Source of the DNA: Acheta domesticus
Lineage: Eukaryota > Arthropoda > Insecta > Orthoptera > Gryllidae
Direction: 5' to 3'
Assembly (NCBI GenBank): GCA_031308135.1
Contig: JAHLJT010009355.1
Span: forward strand, 7,427,074 to 7,491,073
Length of the DNA: 64,000 nt
The notes below the pieces were generated by a model. That model ran no database searches. It saw only the letters and a program-made list of their open reading frames with translations, and was not told the DNA's origin. Each line of letters starts with the position of its first letter. The stretch's first letter is position 1. The position numbers were made by a program, and so were the translations under genes. Positions 23,420-36,420 of the stretch are shown here, one piece after another.

Positions 23420-24400
23420 CCGCAGCCGTTCATTTCCTTTCTGCGCGGAGTGTACGCGTGAGTACGCGGAGTGTACAGCGCGTGTCCCAAGACCGGCGAG
23501 GGCCCTTGGCTGAACCGAAGACAGCGGCGCTCGATCCGAAGGTCTCGTTCTCCGGGAGGCTCGTTGTTTTCGGGCGGCGCGGCGCGGCGCGGCGCGAGCG
23601 GAGCGGGGGGGGCGTGGCGGGGAGGGACAAGGCGCACTGGGCCACATGCTGCTTCCGGGCCTTTCAATACCCGCCCCCCACCCCCACCCCCGCCCGCTTC
23701 TCTCGGCGCGTAGTATTTTTTGCTTTTTGTCTCTCCGGCCTCGTCTTTTGCACGTCCGCACAATACTCCTCCATTCGGCGCCGTAGTATATCATTACAGA
23801 GAGATCACCCATTAGTCAGATAGATATTGTCTCCGACTTGTGCCATTTCGCGTTTCGTGCCTCCCCCTCCCCCTCCCCCGCCCCCGCCCCCCGCCCCCCG
23901 CCGATGCCTCGCTCTCTCAGCGCCGCCTTCCGTCTCTTTCTCTTCTTTTTCATTCGCTATTTGCGCAGTGTTCTCGCGTTACTTCTGCGCGGGCGGGGGC
24001 GCCCCGAACAGAGTCACGCGCGGGGGCGGCGCGGGGGGGGGGGCGGGGCGCGGGGCGGCGACCGGGCCCCATTTCACAGATTGACTGACTCAATATTGAT
24101 GAGGCCGCTTCCCGCCTCGCGCCGCCGCCCTCCCCGCGCCCGGGGCTCCTCCGCGTCCATATAACTGCGCTTCCAATACGCCTCTCCGCCGGGAGGCGGC
24201 GGCGCCGGATCCGCTGCGGGCGCTCCCCGCCCCGCGCCGCCCCGCGCGCCGCGCCCCGCGCCGCCTGCGCCTCGCCGCCTCCGCTGAACAGGCGACAACC
24301 GCCGCGCCCTCCCCCTCGCCGTGCCACCCCCCCGCGCCGCCGGCCTTCCCTGCTTGCCGTTCGCGCCAGTTTCTTCGCTTATCGCAGCCTCGCTTTGCGT
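23420..24400. promoter_or_regulatory. large CpG island
   Basis: The largest GC-rich island in the left half: almost 1 kb of CpG-dense sequence with GGCGCGGCGC runs (23,573-23,595), poly-C/poly-G tracts and GCCCCGCCC-type Sp1/KLF-like motifs. Six or more overlapping reading frames are open on both strands, which is expected from composition. A promoter is possible but no transcript start, exon or conserved protein can be shown. Confidence 0.25.
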
Positions 24401-24604
24401 TGTTGCTACTCTGCAACTATTATGCGTGCCTGCAATCTGCATTGGGATCTAGCGGTTCTATCTGTATCTATTCTATCTTATCCTCAATCATTCCTTTCCC
24501 TTCCGTTAATCGAAGCATCTCCTTAGTGATAGATTCTTCTTGGCGTGTTTCCTTCTCCACGAATCAGCTCCATTAATATTTTTCTTTCTTACAAGCAATT
24601 TAAG

Positions 24605-25060
24605 ATAAACTTACGTGTAATCCTACAATCTACTTCTACTATTCCTAGTCGCAATCGTTTTGTCTAAGAACTTCACTCCTACTCCTTTTCCTACTTAATT
24701 TTGTTTTCTCTTTGCTCGCTCACAAATCAACTTCTTTAATTCGTGTCTTCATTTCTCTTTCCCTTTCCCTTTCTCTATCTCTGTCTTCTCCTGATCTTCG
24801 CTTCTAATTTGGATCTTCTCTTCTGGAGCTACTGAGATACACTTACGTGGAATTTTCTACAATCTACTTCTACCGTTCTTAGTCGTACTCGTTTTTTGTT
24901 TCTAAGAACTTCATCCCTACTCTTTTTCCTACTTTCATTTAGCTTTCTCTTAGCTCACTCGCAAATCAGCTTCTTTTATGCTGTCTTCATTTCTCTTCCC
25001 ATTCCTCTACCTCTCTTCTTCTTATCTCCGCTTCTAATTTCCATATTCTCCTCTGCATCC
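24605..25060 (+). repeat. two tandem 232-bp pyrimidine-rich units
   Basis: TTACGTG is at 24,611 and 24,843. Each is followed in order by TACAATCTACTTCTAC, CTAGTCG/TTAGTCG, TCTAAGAACTTCA, CCTACT(c/t)(c/t)TTTTCCTACTT, GCTC(g/a)CTC(a/g)CAAATCA, GTCTTCATTTCTCTT and CGCTTCTAATTT. The two units are a direct tandem duplication that has diverged. The plus-strand frame through unit 2 begins with a hydrophobic stretch but the frame is not kept in unit 1. Confidence 0.8.
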
Positions 25061-25129
25061 GTCTCCCTTCAACGCCGATCCCCAACCCCGAGCGTTCCCT
25101 CAATCTCCACATCAGCCCGTTCCCTTCGA

Positions 25130-25560
25130 TCACATCCATCGCGCGCCGCCTTCCAGGCTCCATCCTTCTCCGCTCCTTCCCCGCCCCCTTCCGGCCCGCC
25201 CCGCCCCTCCCCACCGCGCCCCGCCCGCCCCGCCCCGCCGCGCCCCGCCCTGTCCCGCCGCGCCCCTCCCCGCCCCGCCCCGCCTCGCCGCGCTGCGCCG
25301 TCCTGATCTCGGCCGCCAACCCCTTTCGCGCCTGGCGCGGGATATACTCGCGATAAATCAACCCCTGACGCAGACTTCTCCGCTAATGAGTGCCACCCCC
25401 GCCGCGCCTCCGTCCCCGATGGCGGAGCGGCGAAATGTGTCCGATTTTAATTTGAGCAGCCGTGACGTGTGGGGCGCCCGGGAGCCAACAGATGTCTCAC
25501 TTCAATATCTTGGGAGTATCGACGCTGCGGGAAGCATCGGATTTTTCGAGAGTGGGGAAA
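25130..25560. other. GC-rich island with CCGCCCCG repeats
   Basis: Dense (CCGCCCCG / CCCCGCC)n at 25,190-25,300, then lower GC. A 63-codon plus frame at 25,386-25,577 (starting MSATPAAPPSP) has fairly normal composition after residue 12 but no recognised domain and no obvious splice donor. I do not call it a gene. Confidence 0.35.
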
Positions 25561-26704
25561 CATTGCTCGTCTCGTGACTCGTGGAATAGGTGAAGCGGGG
25601 ATGAGTGTTACAGATATGTTTTGGGAACGAAACTTTATGAGTTACTACCATAAATAAATAAAATATAACAAAAATTATTTAGCAAAAAAATAGTTTAAAA
25701 GGTGTAGCGCATGGCGGAAAAGTGCAATAATGAGCAAGTTTTTACATTGCATAGTTCTCAGTGACAAGTTACCAAACTGAAAATTTAGTGATGATGATGT
25801 GACATCCCTCATGTGTAGAAAAAAAATACTTGTCCGAATCATCAAATTATACATTGTACCAAAAAGTAAGTATCGTAATATTGTACGAAAGAACAGATAA
25901 TTGTATGTGGTCGTTTACAGATGATTTATGTCACAAAAATGCGCAATGCTTCTCGTGCCATTTTAACTATCGGTAATGTTTGTTCACAAGGAGACTTGAA
26001 CATGTGATATTCCTTTTTCCAAGCAATGATTTATTTCAGAAAACGAAAATCAAACAAGAAAAGCGAAGAAGAAACACTGATTGGGGATTAAACGCGCTTA
26101 ATCAGTTTTTAAATGCAAACAAACGAAAAATTGAATGCCTAAGAAGATCTAAATATCATAATATCTAACTACTCATGTATTTATTATTTTATACTACTTT
26201 TGACATAAATTAAGTGATATAGGTAAAACACGATTTATGAATAAGAAAATAAATTATATTAATTATAAGTGCAAATGTTTCCTAATGAATCAACAACGAT
26301 TTCGCGATTCCACCATGTGCCCTCTTCAGTTGCATCACGTTTGCAGGGCACTTACAAACAGAGAAAATCATAAATATTCTTTATCCTCTTTGCGGATGTT
26401 TCTTCGGTTACTGCATAAGTATTCTGCGGAATAAATCATGAGCAAAGAAATATAGGTCCGGCTGCCTCCCGCGAGACAAGATACTGCACTTTCCGAAGAG
26501 ATAAACCACTCCGAAGCTTTGTCGTTGCTTTTGAAAAATTCGAATCCATTTCCACTAAGTGATGTACAGACTTCGGATCCTTCGCGCGCCCGAGAATGAT
26601 GTAATGCCTTGGACGTTTCCAATGCTTAATCTCGAACTAAAGCAAATGGAACCTTCCCAGCGCTGTGTACTTGCGTACGTGACTCGAGACTGTTTCCAGT
26701 ACGT
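25561..26704. other. AT-rich spacer
   Basis: No feature recognised. Frames are short and without motifs. Confidence 0.4.
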
Positions 26705-27130
26705 TGGCCCCTCTTAGCATACGTACTAGGCTCGCTTATCGATAGGTCTATCGAGAAGCGAAAGGTGGAACCGCGATTCTCGACCTGGCGGTGATATATT
26801 TCGCGCGTATATCACGCGCGGTGAGTCGAGAAGTCGCCGGCGCGGTGAGACAACGCGGATTCGTGTCCTGCTCCGAAGGGTGTATTCTCGAACATGTTGA
26901 GTCGTTAGAAAGTACACGAACGGCCGCCAGTGCGCGCCGTAGAAAACACTCCGATCTGTCTTGGTAGTATCGACAGGGGCGCCGCGGCGGGGCGAGGTGG
27001 GGCGGGGCTGGGCGGCGCGGGGCGGCGCGGGGCGGGAGGGGGCGGGGCGGAGGAGGCGTGGGTTCCAAGTGCGACCTGCTTGAGACCTCGACCGCAACCG
27101 ACTGTGCGCGTGGTACGTTCAACACAATAG
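26705..27130. other. GC-rich island with GGGGCGGGGC/GGCGC repeats
   Basis: CpG-dense, with ATATCACGCGCGGTGA-type sequence then a GGCGGGGC/GGCGCGGGGC run at 26,985-27,055. Frames open on both strands from composition only. Confidence 0.4.
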
Positions 27131-27204
27131 TCTCTCCATAACTTACTCGTGCATTGTAAAATTGACTCTTTAATAGTTACAATACTGTGTGTGATTGGAA
27201 TAAA

Positions 27205-27600
27205 ACTAAATCTTGACCGGAAGGTCGCAGGTGCAAGTTCTGTCCACAGCATGATTTTCGGCAGCCTGCGAAATGGCTAGATCGAAGCCGAACGGCCTCT
27301 GCCTGTGTGAGAATTCTGGAGTTTGATTACTCAGTTCAGTAGTATGCCAAGTTTGCTATGACAAAATTCCAGGCAGTTTTTTAGCTTTCTCTCATTAATT
27401 GCAGGCGGATGCTTAGTTTGCTGTGATCAATTTCAGGTGGATGCCAGGAGTAGTGCCTGTATGTTATAGTTCATGGATTGCGCGGTTCTTCCGTCCCTAT
27501 CCAGTCCTCATTTCATCCCATCCTAGAGCCGAGTTATGGTTTGATCCCTCGCCCAAGATCTGGCAAGAGTCTCCCGTCAGAAGAAAATGATTAATTCGTT
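27205..27600 (+). mobile_element. SINE family A-related, plus strand, strongly degraded
   Basis: Order of landmarks matches family A: CTTGACCGGAAGGTCGCAGG and GTGCAAGTTCTGTCC at the B-box position, TGTGTGAGAATTCTGGAG, GTGATCAATTTCAGGTGGATGCC, then CCGTCCCTATCCAGTCC and TTTGATCCCTCGCCC. Similarity is patchy. Confidence 0.4.
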
Positions 27601-28379
27601 CACTCTCCTAGCACACTTGCTGTTGACTTACGAATCACATTTCTTAGTTTTTTACAAATTTTGTTGAAAGAAAACATCTACTCTTGAATATGTATACCAC
27701 ACACTAGAATATTTAAAAATATTATTAATATGAGAAGAATATCTGCGCTACGAAAGTGATTAATATCCACCAAGATTCACCGTGGACATCTATTTTATAT
27801 TGTTTACGTAGCAAACGTAGGTAATATGGAAACAGAATGATGCATAAATTACAGATGTTTTTAAAAGACTTCATTTCAACCTTTAATAGTTTCACACCAT
27901 TTAAATCAAGTATGAGAGATGCATTCAATTAATATTCTTTTCGCGGGCGTAGTGATTCATTCCAGAAATGTATATCGCTTTTGACAATAAAGTTCGATTC
28001 TGGTGACTATGTGCGATATAATACATTCTCTTACAGAGGTAAAACGTCTCATGGCAATACTCATGATACCGATGTTTCCTTCAGCGTACGTTTCTGCTTG
28101 TACCTTGCACGGTTGTTGTAAAACATGTGTGTGTTATAAAAAAGTTCTCAGAAATTGTATTGCATTAAATCAAACATAGGGTCTATCGATTATGAGTATC
28201 GGAACAGTATACGAATATTCTTCCTTAATAATATGACTTATTGAATATTTTGTTTCAAGATAAATGCGTTGACATTAAAGTTAAAAAGAAAAAAAATGTT
28301 TAGGAGACAGAAAAAAGTGATTACAGATGAATTTACAGAAACATTCACCCATTAAATTCGACAATGCTTCCCCCGAGAG
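27601..28379. other. AT-rich spacer
   Basis: No feature recognised. Confidence 0.4.
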
Positions 28380-29060
28380 AGCTCCCAGTTCCAAACCGCA
28401 ATAAGGAAAATGCGGTTCCACAGTCCTCCGCTTCCTCCTTCGTTCTCCGTTCCCGTCCCCTCCGTCGGAGGATTTGGCTCTCCTCCGCCAGGAGCGCTCG
28501 CGTCGCCGTCCTCCTTCGCCGCCGCCGGTGTCGGCTATCTATCGCGTGGAGGACGCATCTATCAATGTGGCGTCTGCAGCTGATTTGCCTGCGATCTCTC
28601 TCTTTCTCTCACTCTCTGTCCTCTCTCCCTGCAGAGTGAGGCTCCGGGCGACGTCTCTCTTCCAGGCGGAGGATCACGCCCATTACTCTCGCCTCTCGTC
28701 CTTATCCGCTCGCCCCCCCTCCTCGTGGCGCCCCCCCTCCCCGGCCCGCCGCGCCGCCCCGGCCGCCCCCGCGCCGCCCCCCCGGGCCCCCGGTGCCCCG
28801 TGCCCCGCGCCCCCCCGCGCGCGCGCCCCGCGCCCGCCGACCGCCTGCACGCCCGCCCCGCTGCCGTCCTCCGTGCCCACTGCCCCGCGCCGGTGCCCCG
28901 TACAAACCCGCCCCAAAAATGACACCGCGCTCCCCGCCCGTGCCACCCCACCCCGCCCCGCTCCCCCGCCTCCAGCCCCTACCCCGCCCCGGCGCCGCCT
29001 TTCAATCTGCCCTTCCAGCCGCGCCGGCGGCGGGTGACGCGTGCACGGGGCGGCGTTGTC
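28380..29060. promoter_or_regulatory. CpG island at the left edge of the duplicated segment
   Basis: CpG-dense, with CCCCCGCGCC-type repeats from 28,730. The post-gap contig starts (44,419) with the same type of CCGCCCCCGCG repeat, which is where its match to this contig begins. A 187-codon plus frame (28,474-29,037) is Pro/Ala/Arg low complexity and not called. Confidence 0.3.
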
Positions 29061-30419
29061 AGCTCTTCCGGGTGCACATGCTCCCTGCAACGAAGCCTCT
29101 ATCGGATGGGGTTGCTTTCACGCTCTCGTCCATAATACGTGCTCGACGTTTTATAAGAGAAAGTGTTGTAATTGCGTGCGGGGGAAAACGGGTGGATTGT
29201 GATTGGATGGAAAGAACTCGTATTAGTGGCGTGGTGACACAGAAAAAGTAGGAATAAACATTTTGCCCAATATGAAGTATAAAACTTACTTCCGCTAAGC
29301 ATGCTGTGTAAGTATGATTCAACAATTTATTGTGGTTACTTTGTAAAGAAAAATTGGTGACGACCAAACGTTTGTCATTCAGTCCTATCTCTCTGTGGTC
29401 GTATCTGTGTCAGAAAGAAAATATGGCTTTGATTTACAGTAGTTTGTAAATGCACAAGGAGAATGGCACAGCTAAAATATTATGATTTTGCAGAAGAACG
29501 GTTTTAACCTCAAAGTTTATTTCGGCTGAACGTTAATTCCTTTACCATCATGTTCACTTAGTCTTAATTTGAACATAAAAAGACTTAGTTCTGAACATAC
29601 TTGACTTAATTTAATTTTGAGGTGTCTCAATTTTGTCTTTATTTTCTCGCGTAATTTGAGAAAGTATTGTAATTATGTCCCAATTGTGTATTGTGTTCTA
29701 TCTTTTCTCGATGGTGTCGAGTAACAAATTCCTTCTTGTTTCTTTAGGAACACCTATTCACTATATGCGTTTTCCGTTGCCGTTACGTTTATTTCTAGAA
29801 AGTCAATCTACTTTCTCATCACCGAAAGTGTCGAATGCCAGATTCCTTTTTCTGCATCGAGTCTTCTCTGGCGTGTATTCGTAATTTTTCCTTTCACGCA
29901 CGTAAATAACTTCATAAGTATGTTCTCTCTCTTATCTACTTTCAGTTTAAAATATCTTCGTCCTTAAGCATAGGCGATGAAGATGATACTATGTCATCGC
30001 TTTTAGACATTCGTAACGTTTTTCTTTTTTTTATTGAAATTTATTCCTCTCTTTACATCTTATTTTCTCTTTCAGCGTCTCTGTCACTGTTAGAAGTCAA
30101 TTTTTAACTTTAACTTTTAACTGAACATTTAACTTTATGCTACGCAAGCATTTGACTCTTTTCTGATTCTTCTTTCCTTGTTTTCAATATTTGATTTGAT
30201 CTGAAACACATCTTCGTCATTACTTTCTCCTCTCCATTCCTCAAACCCTAACTCCATTTATAACGCCATTACCAATTTCTATTATTGTGTTAATATTTTT
30301 ATGCCATGTGATATTTTAACATTCCATTTTTACTATGTCTTGTTTCCTTTTGTAGAAAATGTATTTTCGAGCTTTATTATGTATAGGTATTCATATGTTT
30401 AACGACACTTCCAAATGAA

Positions 30420-31400
30420 GAGAAGGTAGAGCCTTCTTTGCCCGGCCTTCGATTTCTCCCCGCCCGGCTTGGGCTTGGCGGTCCGATCCGGTTACTTCCG
30501 CGATCTCCACTGCCGCCGCGCTGCGTCTTCATCAGCTCCTCTCCGCTCCGAGGATCACCACAATATGCCGCCATTCCCTGCCTCTTCCCCTCTCCATTTG
30601 TCCCCTCTTCCCCTTGCCCGCACCCTCGCTCTCTCCTTCGCACTCTCATTTCTCCCTCTCCCATGGCTTTGCTCTCGTTCTTGCCCTCGCCCTCGCCCTC
30701 GCCCTTGTCTTCGTCTTCGACTTCGCCTCCTCCTCGTCCTCGTTCCAACCCTCCTCTGACCATTGGTCCGCCCTCGTTGTCACACACGCCCTTCATCCTC
30801 GCTCTCATTTCACCTCTCGGGCCCTCGCCCGCGCCTCGCCTTCGCCTTCGCCTTCGCTCGAGCCCTACACTATCGCTTTGCTCTCGCTCTCGCCCTTACT
30901 CTAACCCAGATATTAGACCTCTATCCCTCTCGACCTCGATTTCGCTCTCGTACTGATTCCGACCCCTCCTTACCATATCTCTCGCGCCCACTACCACGGT
31001 CCCCTCCCCCTCCCGACTCTACGCCTCTCCCCGCGCCTACGCCTACGCCACGCCTATTCCGTCGCCCTGGCTCTGCTCCTGCGCTGCTCCGCCCTGCGCC
31101 GCGTTCCGCGTCCGCCTGATTGATCGCGCGGGCACCCTGCAACGCTGGAAGGCGCCGTCCGCCCGTCACACCCGTCCGCCCGGGAAAGCCATACCCCGAA
31201 GGAGACCCCGCGCCTGCGATTAACCACTGATTCTTTTCCGATTCAAACCAGTTTGTCAAGTCGCGGAGATTGAGCGTTTCCATTAATTTTATTTCTCTCT
31301 AGCCTTTCGGTGTTGCGGATCGCGATCGTCTTTTTGTCTCCGGACGTCTCGTCTTCGCCCCGCTCGCCGCCCCCGCCCTCCGCGCCTCGCCCGATCTGCC
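30420..31400. other. pyrimidine-rich to GC-rich island with short ccctcg array
   Basis: CT/CpG-rich island shared with 46,000-47,140. It carries a short (GCCCTC)n array at 30,681-30,706, which is greatly expanded in the other copy (46,239-46,421). Overlapping frames shift between the copies, so none is supported as coding. Confidence 0.5.
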
Positions 31401-34400
31401 TCCTCTAGACAAATTAAGCGCTATCGATTGTGATCGCCAACAAGGGAGGGTCTTCCGAAAATTTTCCGAGCCGTTCGCTGCTAAATGAAGCGAAACTGTC
31501 TTTTCACCAGCTGAACACCCGCGGGCGAAAACAAAGCGGCCACAACGGGGGTTGGATTGAATCCCCACTCTTGGGGGAGGGTTGCCCTGTTGAGGAAATA
31601 CATGGCGACTGCCTTTGTTTCAATGAAGTGGCTTTCAATGAAGTGGCTTCTTTCGAACCAATTCACTTAGTACGTGGACCATCGTCCTTCTGATAGAGTT
31701 GCAACTTGATGACACTTGGGTTTCGTTGTTGTGGTAGTAGAACTCTTTCGTCGGCGATATTTTGACGATATTGAATTCCCTTAAATATGCATTAGTGTTC
31801 TTTACCAAATATTATTTGAAATTGCATATCAGCACATTTTTTAGGACCATTTTCTTCTAGTCATAGTTGAAATGTTAATGTGAATGAAAAGTTGACAGGT
31901 GTACTTCGTGAAAATTGTACAGTATTGTACAAAGAAAACATAACAATGACTATATATATAGTTAACTAGCAAGTATTGTATGTCGCCTATTGTATCGGGT
32001 TTCTCTTGTTCTTGGTTCCTGTTTCCCCTGTTTTCTCAAAAATTAAAAAAAAATCTCTAAAGGAATGCACTGAATTATATATAGTCATATATATGACAAT
32101 AATTGCATTAAAAGTTATTTCAATGTAAAGAATCTGCAGAACATTTATGCACAACAAGTTTTCACCCTATGAGATTGCAAAGCTCGTTTTATTGTACCAT
32201 TGACTCTTTCTTCCGTTTTAGAAATTTTATTTATATCTCCTAGAACGATGTAATTATTCTCAGTCCTTTACTACTCACTAAAAACAATTTTATGTTTTAA
32301 ATTACTAGTATTTCACTTATGCAAGAATTGGAAATTCATTACCGCGGAATCCTGCCCGTCCTAGAGAATTAAGCTTCCTGCGTGTATCTCAGCTCCAACA
32401 TGCGCGCTCCTTAACGATGCATTGATCTACGTTTCCAGCGCGTTCGCCCATCCTCTTTAAAGGCATTTTGCTTTTTAGATGGATTTCTGGTCGCTCCCTT
32501 CACATTTCTTCAGAGAGAATTCCTCTGTCGCAGAAGGAAGTGCCATCGGCTGCCTTCTTCGCACAAGCCATGTTTATTTTTATTTGAATATTCTTTAGCC
32601 TCGCTTTGCTTTCACCGCGCAGTTCTATACAAATAAATGTAATTACTATCCTCTTGAGCGAACCAAATATGCCTTTTTTATTTCCTCCAAATACCACTTA
32701 ATTCTAGAGGCAGATGTTAATCCATAGTATCAGAATCGGCCATTCTTCCACTAATGGAAAGAATACTTTCTCGGAAACATTCGAGTTTTTTTTCCGAAGA
32801 TATTCTTTACTGTTTTTCTGCTTCTTTATCTGGGCTTGCAATCCTCACGATCGTGCAAGCGGAACCCTCTCCACTCGCTTCCAACAAGATGGCCACGAAA
32901 TGAAATTAATTTCCCTGCTTCTGCCGCCAGTGCTATTTGGGAGACGATTTGGTGTTCCCCAAAAACTCAAAGATTTGTGACGGAAGAAAGAATAAAAGCA
33001 GCGGGGAGAGAAAGATCATGGAAGAAGACAGAAGATGAGGACGATCTCGTTTCGGCCAAACTGGGTGACATTTACCGCGCGGATAATCACGATGTTCTCC
33101 TGTTTTTTTTATTTTATTTTATAGATCGCCGTTTCCCTTAAACAAATGAAGGGGAACGGGGAGAAGCGGGAGATAAAGGGGAACGTGTTACGCCCGGGAT
33201 TGGAAACAATGAAATTAAACGTTAAGCGAAGGAGGAGAATCAGAATAATTTTAATTAAGTTCAAGGAGGAAAGTGCGAGGCGATAAGGGAGGGGGAGCAG
33301 TAGTCATTGCGACTCTCGTGCAGAAGTAGAGGGGTGAGAGATGAAAAATCGGTTCCAATTTCCTGTAGCAGATTTGGTAGAAGATTACTTTCACGCAAAG
33401 TGTCCGATACATAGGGACTTTAGAACGTGATGCATAATGCCAGCTCTTCACGATTTCAAACGTCCTCCCCTTCTTCTTGCTCATTTCATCGAAGTGTTTT
33501 TCTCTCTCGTTTATGTTCCTCTCACGGTTTCCTCTGCTCTCATTAGTTCATCTCCTCATTTTTTTTTCTTTCCGTGAAAATTCCTTGTTTGAAGTTCACT
33601 TGCGCGTTTTGAGGCAACGTAATCAACGAAAACGTGCGAGTTTTGTGATGGGGGATTAGATTGTTTACTTATATTCCGAACAATCAAAGTGAGTTTTTGA
33701 GTTTCGGACAATAAAGGTTAGCTGGTCTTTAGTAATTAATGTCAACATATTTTCAAGCTGCTAAGGTTAACGTGCAGATTTTGTGTCCAAATTGTGGTGT
33801 TAGAAACTCAATTACTATATCTCACGAAAATAATTTGTTGGCGATGATAAAGCTGTTACAGCCTCTGTCCTCTTCTAAATTCCGACCTTTAAATGAAAAT
33901 AATTTTTGCATTGACATTTTGAAGTGAATGCACAATGTAAACACCCTCAAACGTGTATATTTTTAAGTTTAAAATACTCCAAGTAGGTTGTTAATAAGTT
34001 TCCTGATCTGACGATTTAGCATTGTCCTTAATGACAGGATGTCTTTCGGTGTAAGTTAACGGGACATCCAGTTGTAAGTCAATTCAACGGAAAATGACTA
34101 TGGAATTCACTAGAAATTGAATTTAAAATATTCCTCATCTAGACCTACTTAAAGCTAATGGCGATCTGAAGCTTCCAATTTTTTTCAGAATGCACATGCC
34201 CTAAACCTTAATTCATCAGTATTTGCTCACCAATTTTCCACTAAATTGCAAATTGTCATGGGAAAAGAAAAATATAGCAACCGGTTATGGATTAATGTAA
34301 ATCACGCGGTATTTTTAAAAAATTGCAACTGGACATTTCGTTAAAAAAACTATTAACGCCGCGTCTTTTATTATTTAAAATATCGCTAATAGCTTTTCTC

Positions 34401-36108
34401 TAAGTTAATAAATAAGGTACTTGTTTACGATGCAGAAGTTCTCAGTGTGATGTTATTTCGAGAAATTCTCATGGAAAAATATTGGGAAATGCTATTTTTA
34501 TCCCTAGCATCACCAATTGGGGAAGCGGCTCATCCTACGCTTTCTTGTTTGCTTTTTATAGGTTTTATTTCTTTTAGGTAGCTGAAAATCATTGATGCGG
34601 ATTATGAGATGATTTTGATTAAACGAAATATGACACATTATAGCTTGCAGAAGATCAAAGCCACATAAAATGGATTTCCGAAAAGTAGCACGCACTCTAC
34701 TCTAGAACAACGAATAAAATACTCTCATACAACGGTACAATAATTTAAATATTTTAACACAAGGCGTCTTCACGAAATCTGTAATAACCTATTGTAGAAC
34801 GACAGTACAATTATTCTTTACATACAAGAGCATAAAAAACATAACGCAAGATGTAAATAGCAAATATTTAAAAATGGAAGTTCTCATCCATGGAGGCTTG
34901 CTGTCGTACGAAGTTAGCAGTGTCAAAAGTGGTGACGCATGGAGTAGAAAAAATCAGTCTGTATGCGCAGAATGAAAACAGGCAGAATAACACAATCAAA
35001 TATTTGCATTTTCAGACAAAATCTAAACGTTCAGGAATAGAGCTACAGGAGCCTTTATTTTAGATAAAAATATATTAGGTTTTATCATGAAATACAAATA
35101 TTGATGCGTTAAAGTCGATATTTTTTAACTTATAAAGCTATAAATGAAAAAATATTTTCTTTTTAAATGAACGTACATGTATATTATTAGTTTTATAATT
35201 TTATTAACTTATAAAAATAATAAAAACATAAATATTGTCAAAATTTAAAAGGTGTGCTTCTGAGGCCCTCTCTCTTAGTAATGCACGGAACCTTGGAAAT
35301 CGTAAGGTAAAGCGTTCTCTAAAATACTGCCATATCTCAGAAAAAGAAGTTTTGAGGTAAAGGTGTTGAAGATTTCCTTGTACTTAGTGATACTATATTA
35401 ACAGAAACTATCACTTTCTCCATCTACCGACGTTTTCCGCATTACAGTTATGGCGATTTTTTTCCCGCATTACAGTTATGGCGAATTATAAAGCATTAAA
35501 AACTCAAGCTAATGGTACACTTATATAGAAATCTTATTAGTATTTTAAGTGATAAGAGATTTTTAGAGGTCATGAGATTCGCTGGTAGATCTACAAAATG
35601 TGAATTGGGAAAAACCAAGTTAGATTTCTACTGCTTGGCTTCAAATCTGTGGTCACGGGGTAAAATTTCTTAAGTTTAAAATCTTAGTGTGGAGAAAACA
35701 AAGTTTAGATTATTGAGACGACGCTTTTTCTTACGCTCAACGCTATTTCCAACGCTTTTTTTCTCGTTAAGGAGGCAGCATTTGAATTCGGTCGTTTTAC
35801 TACACTGAAATATAAATACGTAACTTGAAGTTTCAGTACTTAACCCAATTTCGCCAAAAATGATTTAAGAACTTTGTTGCACAGAGTGTACGTACAATAG
35901 CCATTGCATCGTGTAAAGTCTGTAACGAAGGGGTTGTTGAAAAGAAGGAACGAAGAGGGAAATGATATGAGAAAGACGTATGCCCATTTATCATAAATAA
36001 ATATGTTGTTTTATTGTGAATATCGAATACTTATTTAATGATTGAGAATTCATACCGAGCAATGATCAACGCTTCATAAAAAGGTAAGAATAAGATCTTT
36101 TTATAACT
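31401..36108. other. noncoding spacer, nearly unchanged between copies
   Basis: No gene found. Substitutions against 47,150-51,885 are sparse. By eye, 32,500-32,770 against 48,238-48,510 shows one substitution and one poly-T length change. Candidate frames (33,739-33,927 etc.) are broken by one-base indels in copy 2, arguing against coding. Confidence 0.5.
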
Positions 36109-36420
36109 TCAAACTTTTCCCCCGTGAGCACAGAAATGCTGCTCGTCGGCCCGCACGCGCCTAAGCCGAGAGCGGCAGGGAGGTGCTGCCATCTGGAGGC
36201 AGCCGGCAGTTCTCCGTCTTCCTCCGAGACGGATCCTCTGAGGCTGCAGATCCCGCAGCCTTCTCCTTCGCCTCGGCGGCGGCCCCTCCCGCGACCATGT
36301 TAAATAGGAAATCGATATCTCTCGAAGGGAAGAATGTACCTGGAGCGCAGGCGAACCCTCTGGTGACCCACAAAGAAGAAAAAGAAAAAGGCGACGGTGT
36401 CTTCGAAAGCACCTGCCTCG
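36109..36420. other. isolated GC-rich patch (copy 1)
   Basis: Isolated 300-bp GC-rich patch with CCTCGGCGGCGGCCCCTCCC and AATCGATATCTCTCGAAGGG in AT-rich surroundings. Conserved in copy 2 at 51,887-52,190 with indels. A 124-codon minus frame changes register between copies. Confidence 0.4.

Noticed and set aside
25386..25577. 63-codon frame, possible first exon next to a CpG island
   Set aside because: Plausible composition but no recognisable domain, no supported splice donor and no transcript evidence.
28474..29037. 187-codon Pro/Ala/Arg-rich frame
   Set aside because: Lies in a GC island where all frames are open. No domain, not maintained in the matching sequence after the gap.
33739..33927. 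62-codon frame with CPNCG motif, zinc-ribbon-like at first sight
   Set aside because: Copy 2 (49,469 onward) has one-base indels that break the frame within the motif region.
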